This document shows positions 32,970 through 39,707 of a stretch of 64,000 nucleotides of DNA, piece after piece. The translations under genes and the position numbers were made by a program. Every line of letters begins with the position of its first letter. Positions within the stretch are counted from its first letter, which is position 1. The stretch lies in assembly GCF_018613895.1 (NCBI RefSeq), contig NZ_JAGGPH010000003.1:62001-126000 (forward strand). The letters run 5' to 3'. The stretch comes from Curtobacterium sp. ISL-83. Lineage in GTDB: Bacteria; Actinomycetota; Actinomycetes; Actinomycetales; Microbacteriaceae. The notes below the pieces were generated by a model. The model made no database searches and was not told where the DNA came from. It saw only the letters and a list, made by a program, of their open reading frames with translations.

Positions 32970-33559
32970 TAGCGGACGTGGGTGGCGAGCGGGGAGTGGA
33001 GCACCTCGACCGGCTCGAAGTCGAACGACTGCGAACCGTCGAAGATCCGCTCCCCGCTGCCGAGCAGGACCGGCACGATGTCGAGCGTGAGCTCGTCGAT
33101 CACGTCCGCGGCCAACGCCTGCCGGACGGTGGAGGCGCCTCCAGCGATGTCCACACCGTTGCCGTCGGCGACCTCGAGCGCCTGCGCGTACGCGGCGTCG
33201 AAGCCGTCGGTGACGAAGTGGAACGTCGTCCCGCCCTCCATCACGATCGGGTCGCGCGCATGGTGCGTGAGGACGAAGACCGGTGCGTGGTACGGCGGCT
33301 CGGCGCCCCACCAGCCGTCCCAGGCGTCGTCCCACTCACCGCGGATGGGTCCGAACATGTTCCGGCCCATCACGTAGGCGCCGCGCGGGCGCATCAACCA
33401 CGCGGCCGCGGCCTCGTCGTCGGCGGTGGCGCCGGGTGCGCCCATGTGCCAGCCGTGCAGCTCACCGCCGCGCTTGCCGAGCGGGTGCTCGCTGCTCTGG
33501 TCGGGCCCGGCGACGAATCCGTCGAGCGAGATCGACATGTGGCAGGTGGTGTCGGACAT
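32948..33559 (-). CDS. RibD C-domain / dihydrofolate reductase family protein
   Basis: This 203-residue protein has SISLDGFVAGPDQS at the N-terminus, VMGRNMFGP, and GGASTVRQALAADVIDELTLDIVPVLLGSGERIF at the C-terminus, the standard RibD_C signature of NADPH-dependent reductases. Its substrate is unknown; many actinobacterial members are orphan reductases. ATG 33559 follows GAGGAGACG. It is divergent from the NmrA-like gene. Confidence 0.9.
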   Translation of the reverse strand: MSDTTCHMSISLDGFVAGPDQSSEHPLGKRGGELHGWHMGAPGATADDEAAAAWLMRPRGAYVMGRNMFGPIRGEWDDAWDGWWGAEPPYHAPVFVLTHHARDPIVMEGGTTFHFVTDGFDAAYAQALEVADGNGVDIAGGASTVRQALAADVIDELTLDIVPVLLGSGERIFDGSQSFDFEPVEVLHSPLATHVRYRRRPRA

Positions 33560-33637
33560 CGGCGTCTCCTCGGGGTGGACGGGTTCGGGGTACACGCGGT
33601 GGTGCGGCAGCCGCCAGCCTAGGCCCGACGCCTCGCG

Positions 33638-33643
33638 TAGCGT
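33638..33643 (+). promoter_or_regulatory. Leaderless -10 box of the NmrA-like gene
   Basis: TAGCGT lies 7 bases before ATG 33651 and no Shine-Dalgarno is present, so the transcript probably begins at the start codon. Confidence 0.5.
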
Positions 33644-33650
33644 CGACGCC

Positions 33651-34547
33651 ATGACCACCACCGTCCTCGTCGCCGGCGCCACCGGTGATCTCGGCGGGCG
33701 CATCGTCCGCTCGCTCCTCGAGCACGACGTCCGCGTCCGTGTCCTCACCCGACCCGAGAACACGTCGGCCGACGGGCTGTTCTCCGATGACCGGGTCGAG
33801 ATCGTCCGCGCCGCGTACACCGACCCCGCTGGCCTCCGCACGGCGCTCGACGGCGTCGAGGTCGTCGTCTCAGCGGTCAGCGGCACGCGGTCCGTGATCG
33901 TCGACGCGCAGCGGGCCCTGTTGGCAGCTGCCGTCGCCGCGGGCGTCCCGCGGTTCGTCCCGTCGGACTACTCCGCTGACTACCGCTCGATCACCCCGGG
34001 CACGAACCGCAACTTCGAGCTGCGCCGCGAGTTCGCCGCGGACGTCGACGCGGCGCCGATCCGGGGGACCAGTGTCCTGAACGGCGCGTTCACCGACATG
34101 CTCACCGGGCAGGCGCCGCTCATCCTGTTCGACCGCCGGAGGGTCCTGTTCTGGTCCTCGGCGGACCAGGTGCTGGACTTCACGACGAAGGACGACGTCG
34201 CGAGGACGACCGCCCGGGTCGCCCTCGACTCGGGTGCACCCCGGGTCGTGGAGGTCGCTGGTGACCGGGTCACCGCGAGGAGCGTCGCCGCGACGATGTC
34301 CCGGCTGACGGGCACCCGGTTCGGGCTGCAGTGGGCGGGGACCGCCGGCACGCTCTCCGCCATGGCGAAGGTCGGGCGACGCCTGGGTCGGGACGACGAC
34401 GAGCCGTTCCCGGCGTGGCAGGGGATGCAGTACTTCGTGAGCATGTTCAGCGGCGAGGCGGAACTCCGCCACGTCGACAACGACCGCTACGGGCAGGAGT
34501 CCTGGACGAGCGTGCGAGACGTGCTCGCTGCGCACCTGGGCGCGTGA
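33651..34547 (+). CDS. NmrA-like NAD(P)-binding protein
   Basis: This 298-residue atypical SDR has VLVAGATGDLGGRIVRSLLEHDVRVRVLTR at the N-terminus, then VPSDYSADYRSITPGTN, typical of NmrA/isoflavone-reductase-like proteins that bind NAD(P) and sense redox state or reduce small molecules. No YxxxK triad is visible. ATG 33651 is leaderless. Confidence 0.85.
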   Translation: MTTTVLVAGATGDLGGRIVRSLLEHDVRVRVLTRPENTSADGLFSDDRVEIVRAAYTDPAGLRTALDGVEVVVSAVSGTRSVIVDAQRALLAAAVAAGVPRFVPSDYSADYRSITPGTNRNFELRREFAADVDAAPIRGTSVLNGAFTDMLTGQAPLILFDRRRVLFWSSADQVLDFTTKDDVARTTARVALDSGAPRVVEVAGDRVTARSVAATMSRLTGTRFGLQWAGTAGTLSAMAKVGRRLGRDDDEPFPAWQGMQYFVSMFSGEAELRHVDNDRYGQESWTSVRDVLAAHLGA

Positions 34548-34560
34548 CGGTGCGAACGCG

Positions 34561-35079
34561 CTAGGCCCGCACCGTGCCGGGACCGGGCTCGTCCGCGTCA
34601 GCCTCGGCATCGTCCGGGTGGGCCAGGACGGTCACGGCCTCGTCGAGCAGGGCGTTCGCCAGGTCGTCCAGCACGGCCGCCAGGTCCTGTCCGTGTGCGT
34701 CGCTGACGGCCAGGAGGAGCGTGGAGAGTCGGCCGCGAGCGTCGTCCACCACGCGGGTGCCGGCCGGGGTGAGCCGGATCAGTGAACCGCGGCGGTCTGC
34801 CGGGTTCGGTCGGCGCTCGACGAGCCCGGAGGCCGTGAGCCGGTCGACCATGTTCGTGACGGCTCCGGAGGTCAGGCCGAGGAAGCCGGCGAGCTCGGTG
34901 GGGGTCGAGTACCCGGTGTCGCTGATGAGCATGAGCGCCCGGAAGCCGGTCTCGTGCACGCCCGCCCGCGCGCTGAGCTGTGCGACGAGGCTCGCGTGCG
35001 CCCGCGTGACGGCGTCGAACGACACGAGGAGTCCGTCGGCGGCAGCGTCGCCGAGGTGAGGATCGCGCTCTTCCGGCAC
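34561..35079 (-). CDS. MarR family transcriptional regulator
   Basis: This 172-residue winged-helix protein has TGYSTPTELAGFLGLTSGAVTNMVDRLTASGLVERRPNPADRRGSLIRLT and an acidic C-terminal tail (HPDDAEADADEPG). GTG 35079 follows GGGAGG, which lies in a half copy of the intergenic repeat (35081-35096). It is convergent with the NmrA-like gene (13-base gap) and divergent from the SipW cassette. Targets unknown. Confidence 0.88.
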   Translation of the reverse strand: MPEERDPHLGDAAADGLLVSFDAVTRAHASLVAQLSARAGVHETGFRALMLISDTGYSTPTELAGFLGLTSGAVTNMVDRLTASGLVERRPNPADRRGSLIRLTPAGTRVVDDARGRLSTLLLAVSDAHGQDLAAVLDDLANALLDEAVTVLAHPDDAEADADEPGPGTVRA

Positions 35080-35322
35080 CGTGCCTCCCGTCCGTCCTGC
35101 GGCAGCCCCTGCCGCTCGCTCGTGGTGAGTGGCATCGCCGCGTGCTCACGGTACCGGGCGTCCGGGCTCTGACGGGTGCCCCACGGCGGGGGTGCGGCCG
35201 TGTCCCCCTCTCTGGGGACCTCGGGGGACTGGCGAAGTGCGTGAAGGACTGGCTATCTTGATGATCAAGCAATTCGGTACTCGAAATTGCAGATCGTCTT
35301 CCTACGAACAACGAGGTATCCC
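35080..35322. other. Upstream region of the SipW cassette
   Basis: This 243-base region has no gene. It holds a half copy of the intergenic repeat (35081-35096), a perfect palindrome cttgat-g-atcaag (35257-35269) with TATCTT overlapping it at 35254-35259, and an AT-rich stretch to 35320. The palindrome is the best candidate for an operator of the cassette. Confidence 0.5.
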
Positions 35323-35976
35323 GTGTCGAACCAGCACCGCATCTCCCCGCTGAAGCGTCTCCGCTTCGCCCCCGTGGCGCTCCTCGCGGGCATCTTCGCC
35401 GCCGTCCTGCTCTCCCTGTCGCTGACCGGCACCCTCTCCGGGTTCGCCGCGAGCATCACCAACAGCAGCAACTCCGCCGGCAGCGGCACCCTGATCATGC
35501 AGGAGCAGAACGCCGGCGCGACCGTCACCTGCAACAGCACGGACAACGGTTCGGTCTCCACGAACTCCGCCACCTGCGCGACCATCAACAAGTTCGGCGG
35601 CAGCACGACGATGACGCCGGGCAACACGGTGAACACCGCGATCTCGATCAAGAACACCGGCACCGCGACCGCCTCCACCTTCACGCTCGCTCCGGGCACG
35701 ACCTGCACCCAGTCGGCCAACGGCACGGCGAACGGCACCGCGACCGACCTGTGCGCCAAGATGAACCTCGTGATCACCTCCGGTGCGACGACCGTCTTCT
35801 CCGGCACGCTCGCCAGCTTCGCCGCTGCACCGGCCTCGGCCTTCACGATGCCCACCGCCCCGGCCGCCGGCGCCTCCGTCCCCTTCAACTTCGCGGTGAC
35901 GCTCAACTCCAGCGCCGGCAACACCTACCAGGGCCTCGCCGCTTCGGTGCCGATGACCTGGACCTTCACCGCCTGA
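35323..35976 (+). CDS. TasA/camelysin-like protein with SipW-type signal
   Basis: This 217-residue secreted protein starts at GTG 35323 behind GAGG. Residues about 15-40 are hydrophobic (FAPVALLAGIFAAVLLSLSLTGTLSGFAA) and are followed by SITNSSNSAGSG, resembling SipW-dependent signal peptides. The mature part is Thr/Ser/Asn-rich beta-sandwich material (NTAISIKNTGTATASTFTL) with a few Cys, like TasA/camelysin. In Bacillus such proteins form biofilm fibres. It is followed by a stem-loop and then by its likely processing peptidase. The role as surface fibre is inference. Confidence 0.75.
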   Translation: MSNQHRISPLKRLRFAPVALLAGIFAAVLLSLSLTGTLSGFAASITNSSNSAGSGTLIMQEQNAGATVTCNSTDNGSVSTNSATCATINKFGGSTTMTPGNTVNTAISIKNTGTATASTFTLAPGTTCTQSANGTANGTATDLCAKMNLVITSGATTVFSGTLASFAAAPASAFTMPTAPAAGASVPFNFAVTLNSSAGNTYQGLAASVPMTWTFTA

Positions 35977-35999
35977 TCCACCCCGCTCGTCCCACCCCC

Positions 36000-36038
36000 G
36001 GGCGGCGCTTCGACCAGCACCACGTCGAAGCGTCGCCC
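36000..36038 (+). other. Stem-loop between the TasA-like and SipW genes
   Basis: Arms 36000-36013 and 36025-36038 pair over 14 bases including one G-T wobble, with an 11-base loop. It sits 24 bases after the first stop codon and 38 before the sipW start. It could be a partial terminator or RNA stabiliser that keeps the first gene's mRNA in excess over sipW. Confidence 0.6.
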
Positions 36039-36075
36039 ACCCCCGTGACCGACCCGGACACCTCGGAAGCAGATC

Positions 36076-36957
36076 ATGAGCCAGACCACCGCCGTCCCGC
36101 TGAGCGGGATCCTTCCCCGCCCGGTGCTGCGCGGCCGGTCCGTCACACGCTCCGAGACCGTCCTCGCCTGGTCCGTCGCCGCCGTCGCGGCCGTCCTGCT
36201 GGCCGCAGCAGTGTTGTTCCTCACCGCCGGCGGCAAGATGTTCGTCGTCGAGACCCCGTCGATGGGCGAAGCGGCCCCCGTCGGGACCCTGGTGCTCGAC
36301 CTGCCGGTCGACGCGGCCTCGCTGCATGTCGGGGACATCGTCTCCTACCGGGTGCCGGCCAACCCCGACGTCACGTACACCCACCGCGTCATCGCCGTCG
36401 GACCCACCGGCATCCACACCCGCGGTGACGTCAACGGCGCGGTCGACCCGTGGACGCTGACCCAGGAGAACCTGGTGGGCAGCCCGGTCCTGATGGTCCC
36501 GCACATCGGGTGGCTGTTCCGCGCCGCACCGATCCTGCTCGTCGGCACGCTCCTGATCCTCGTGCTGACCAGCCCCTTCGCCGATCGCGTCACCCGCGGG
36601 TCACTCCGCATCGCCGGAGGCGCCCTCACCGCCGCGTACGCCGCCTTCGTGCTCAAGCCGTTCGTGGCCGTCACGACCATCACGAACACCGCCACCCCGC
36701 ACCAGGTGCACGCGACCGTGATCTCCTCGGGCATGTTCCCCGTGCGCATCGACGCCCACGGCGGCAGCAGCGTGCACCTGGTCAGCGGCCAGGTGGGTCG
36801 GGTCACGATCGACCAGCTCTCGGCGAACGGGCACTACGACCTCACCTCCTCGATCGACCTCGACCCGGCCGGCTGGGCGCTCCTGATCGGCATCTGCCTG
36901 ATCCCGCTCGTGCTGTGCCTGGCGATCGGTCGGGTGCACCCGGTTCGGGCATCATGA
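36076..36957 (+). CDS. sipW: SipW-type signal peptidase I
   Basis: This 293-residue membrane peptidase of the ER/archaeal type has nucleophile Ser62 in TPSMGEA, His103 in THRVIAV (in place of the bacterial Lys) and GDVNGAVDPW around 117-126. An N-terminal span precedes the catalytic domain and two to three C-terminal spans follow, with an extracytoplasmic beta domain (ATPHQVHATVISSG). It would mature the two neighbouring proteins. ATG 36076; its TGA overlaps the next ATG. Confidence 0.88.
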   Translation: MSQTTAVPLSGILPRPVLRGRSVTRSETVLAWSVAAVAAVLLAAAVLFLTAGGKMFVVETPSMGEAAPVGTLVLDLPVDAASLHVGDIVSYRVPANPDVTYTHRVIAVGPTGIHTRGDVNGAVDPWTLTQENLVGSPVLMVPHIGWLFRAAPILLVGTLLILVLTSPFADRVTRGSLRIAGGALTAAYAAFVLKPFVAVTTITNTATPHQVHATVISSGMFPVRIDAHGGSSVHLVSGQVGRVTIDQLSANGHYDLTSSIDLDPAGWALLIGICLIPLVLCLAIGRVHPVRAS

Positions 36958-37817
36958 AGCCCGTGAGGTTCGAACGGCTCCGCGACGGCAAGGTCATCGC
37001 GCTGCTGCTCGTCGTCGCACTCGCCGTCGTCGTGCTCCTGGCCCAGTTCGCGCCGACCCGGTCCGCGTTCAACGCGAAGCTCACCGACAACGGCGACTCC
37101 GCCGGAACCGCCCAGTACTTCACCTGCTCCGCAGCCGTCGGGGCGGACATCGGCTCCGCAGTGTTCGCCTACCGCCTCGGGGAGGCCTCGAACGCGACGA
37201 ACGCGACCGACCAGTCCGCCAACCGTGCGAACGGCACCTACCAGGGCACCATGACCGCGTCGACGCCGTCGCCGAACGCCTGCCCCCGCGACGCCGGGAC
37301 CTCGTACCTGCTGAACGGTTCGACGAGCTTCGTGGCCACGCCGACCGCCGTCACGAACCCCACCACCTTCAGCGAGGAGGTCTGGTTCCGCACCACCGTC
37401 GCCGGCGGCATGCTCATCGGCTTCGGCAGCAACCAGACCGCCTCCTCCGGCCAGCACGACCGGCAGATCTACATCAACACGAGCGGCCAGCTCGTCTTCG
37501 GCGCCTACAGCGGCACCACCCAGGTCGTCACCTCACCCAAGGCCTACAACGACGGCGCATGGCACCACGTGGTGTCGACGATGTCCGCGAGCACCGGCAT
37601 GCGGCTGTACGCCGACGGGGCGCTCGTGGCGTCGAACGCGACCTACACCGCGCCCGAGAACGCCACCGGGTACTGGCGCATCGGGTACGACACGATCAGC
37701 GGGTGGCCCGGGGCGCCGAGCAACTACTACTTCACGGGATCGATGCGGTACGCGGCGGTGTACAGCACGGTGCTGACGGCGGCGCAGGTCAGCGCGCACG
37801 CGACCGCGGGGCGGTGA
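36954..37817 (+). CDS. SipW-dependent secreted LamG/concanavalin-like protein
   Basis: This 287-residue protein has an N-terminal hydrophobic span (VIALLLVVALAVVVLLAQFAP) followed by SAFNAKLTDNGDSAGTA, closely parallel to the first gene's FAASITNSSNSAGSG after its own span. Residues about 70-285 form one LamG-like jelly roll (YQGTMTASTP, FSEEVWFRTTVAGG, WHHVVSTMSASTGMRLYADG, YWRIGYDTISGWPG). It probably binds glycan at the surface. Translationally coupled to sipW (ATGA). Confidence 0.85.
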   Translation: MKPVRFERLRDGKVIALLLVVALAVVVLLAQFAPTRSAFNAKLTDNGDSAGTAQYFTCSAAVGADIGSAVFAYRLGEASNATNATDQSANRANGTYQGTMTASTPSPNACPRDAGTSYLLNGSTSFVATPTAVTNPTTFSEEVWFRTTVAGGMLIGFGSNQTASSGQHDRQIYINTSGQLVFGAYSGTTQVVTSPKAYNDGAWHHVVSTMSASTGMRLYADGALVASNATYTAPENATGYWRIGYDTISGWPGAPSNYYFTGSMRYAAVYSTVLTAAQVSAHATAGR

Positions 37818-37867
37818 CCGTCCGGCAGTGACGGTGCGATCGCTGTCTGCCGCGGTGCTCGGTCAGC

Positions 37868-37978
37868 CTGGAGGCGCGGCTTCCGTCCGGCAGGCTGCTG
37901 ACGTGATCCATCGGCGCGTGCCGCCTGCAGTCCTGCGGGTGCTCACGGCCGAGAAGAGGAGCCGCGACGCGCCTCCAG
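37868..37978. repeat. Intergenic palindrome, copy H, split form
   Basis: ctggaggcgcg (37868-37878) and cgcgcctccag (37968-37978) pair perfectly over 11 bases across an 89-base interior. As in copy C, the arms belong to the dispersed family but are pushed apart. It lies between the convergent LamG and SDR genes. Confidence 0.6.
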
Positions 37979-37996
37979 CGGGCGCGACCGACGGGC

Positions 37997-38740
37997 TCAG
38001 CTCGGGAGCGCGCTTCGTCGTCCGCCGTTCGCGGACACGACCGCGCCGTTGACGTAGCTGCTGCGCGACTGGACGAGGAACAGCACGACCTCGGCGATCT
38101 CGGCCGGGTCGCCGATGCGGCCTCGGGCGGTCGTCTTGTCCAACGCATCACCGGCGGCCGCGAGCATCGATTCCGTTCCGAGCGTGCGGACCGGGCCGGA
38201 CGCGACGGCGTTCACACGGATGCCGTGAGCGCCGAACTCCGTGGCCCAGTAGTGCGTGAAGACGTCGAGGGCGGCCTTCGATGCCCCGTACACCGCCCCG
38301 ACCGACGAGGAGGTCGTCGCCGCCCCCGAGCTGATGTTCACGATGGCGCCGTGGTCCTGCTCGATCATGTGCGGGACGAGGGCTGCGACCAGCTGGAAGG
38401 GTGCGCGAGCGTTGATGGCGAAGTGCCGGTCGACGCTGTCGACCGTGGTGCCGAGGGTGGAGGCGAGTTCGAAGATGCCAGCGTTGTTGACGAGGATGTC
38501 GACCGCGCCCGCCTCGCGCGCCAAGCGCTCGACGTCCCGAGCATCCGCGAGGTCCGCAGCCACGAAGCGCGCCGAGCCTCCGTTGCCGGTGATCGACGCG
38601 ACCAGCTCCGCTCCCCGCTCGGGGTTGCGCCCGTGCACGATGACGGTGGCACCGTGCTGCGCGAGCAGCTCTGCCACCGCTCGGCCGATGCCTGATGTTG
38701 CTCCGGTGACGAGGGCTGTCTGCCCGGTGAGATCCGACAC
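37997..38740 (-). CDS. Short-chain dehydrogenase/reductase (SDR)
   Basis: This 247-residue classical SDR has TGATSGIG, NNAG, NISSGAATTSS and YGASK, and the GDPAEIAEVVLFL C-terminal feature. GTG 38740 follows AAGGAGCAACC. It is downstream of a TetR gene on the same strand, and gtcccaa/ttgggac repeats lie between them, so TetR probably represses it. Substrate unknown. Confidence 0.92.
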   Translation of the reverse strand: MSDLTGQTALVTGATSGIGRAVAELLAQHGATVIVHGRNPERGAELVASITGNGGSARFVAADLADARDVERLAREAGAVDILVNNAGIFELASTLGTTVDSVDRHFAINARAPFQLVAALVPHMIEQDHGAIVNISSGAATTSSSVGAVYGASKAALDVFTHYWATEFGAHGIRVNAVASGPVRTLGTESMLAAAGDALDKTTARGRIGDPAEIAEVVLFLVQSRSSYVNGAVVSANGGRRSALPS

Positions 38741-38762
38741 GGTTGCTCCTTCTGGGTTGATT

Positions 38763-38790
38763 GTCCCAATCGTTGCACAGTTTTTGGGAC
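38763..38790. promoter_or_regulatory. TTGGGAC inverted repeat before SDR
   Basis: gtcccaa (38763-38769) and ttgggac (38784-38790) pair with a 14-base spacer. The same TTGGGAC occurs upstream of the TetR gene at 39529-39535, consistent with one regulator controlling both. Confidence 0.6.
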
Positions 38791-38904
38791 GCTCGACCCA
38801 TTTTCGCGAGCGGATGGGATCCGGGGAGCGCAGTGAGCGATCGTGCTCCGGTTCTGGATGGATGGACGAGCCGCGAGCACGGGACCGGTTCGGCCGCCGG
38901 GCAG

Positions 38905-39510
38905 TCAGTGTTGCTGCTCGCCCGCGAACGACTCGAGGTAGGCGAGGGCGGCGTTCATCGACGCTCGCATGGGCGTCGCCGTCTGCATCGTCTGCCCGAG
39001 GAGGGTGCCCCCCTGGAGCGCGGTGAGCAGCACCAGGGACAGTTCCTCGACATCAGCATCCGGGCGGAGGGCGCCCCGGTCGCGCATGGCTCCGATGCCG
39101 TCGCGGAGCAGCGACTGCAGACGCACGAACGCAGCGCAGAGCTCCTCGCGCGTCTGCTCGTCTCCAGGGCTCGCAGATCCTGCCAGCATGGCCAGCGTGC
39201 AGGCGCCGTAACCGCTGCCGTGATCCAGGTTCTCGACCGCGGCATCAGCCCACGCTCGGAGCGCATCCATGCTGTCGAGCGCCCGCAGCATCGGGTGTCC
39301 AGCCGCCATCTCCGACTCGGACTGGTGGTTGATGACGGCCCGCACGAGCGCCTGCTTGCTGCCGAAGTAATGGGACAGCTGCGATCCGCTGACGCCCGCG
39401 GCCTTGCGGACGTCATCGGAGCTGGTACCAGCCACGCCGAACCGACCGATGAGTGTCGCGGCGGTCTCGATGATGTGTGCCTTGGTGGCCTGGCCCTTGC
39501 TGGTGATCAC
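38905..39510 (-). CDS. TetR family transcriptional regulator
   Basis: This 201-residue protein has the HTH IETAATLIGRFGVAGTSSDDVRKAAGVSGSQLSHYFGSKQALVRAVI and a C-terminal ligand domain. GTG 39510 starts MITSKGQATK, the usual AcrR-like N-terminus. Shared TTGGGAC motifs upstream of it and of the SDR suggest autoregulation and control of the SDR. The ABC exporter is divergent and may also be a target. Confidence 0.88.
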   Translation of the reverse strand: MITSKGQATKAHIIETAATLIGRFGVAGTSSDDVRKAAGVSGSQLSHYFGSKQALVRAVINHQSESEMAAGHPMLRALDSMDALRAWADAAVENLDHGSGYGACTLAMLAGSASPGDEQTREELCAAFVRLQSLLRDGIGAMRDRGALRPDADVEELSLVLLTALQGGTLLGQTMQTATPMRASMNAALAYLESFAGEQQH

Positions 39511-39707
39511 GCCTCGAGACTAAGCCAGTTGGGACGAGCCACCCACTTGTCGAACTGCTGGTGCACGTCGCCGAACGGCCCCTCGGGAGGTGCCGAGCGC
39601 GAACCGCCGCACGGTGCGTGGCGGTCGAGCCGTATCCTGACTCCCTGCTCGCCGACGCCGGGGAGGACACCGAGATCCCGGGCCAGCCGCCCACGGAAGG
39701 AACCGCA

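Noticed and set aside
33130-33143. Perfect 14-base palindrome tggaggcgcctcca in the reductase gene
   Set aside because: It encodes the conserved GGAST motif of RibD_C proteins, so the match to the repeat family is explained by coding.
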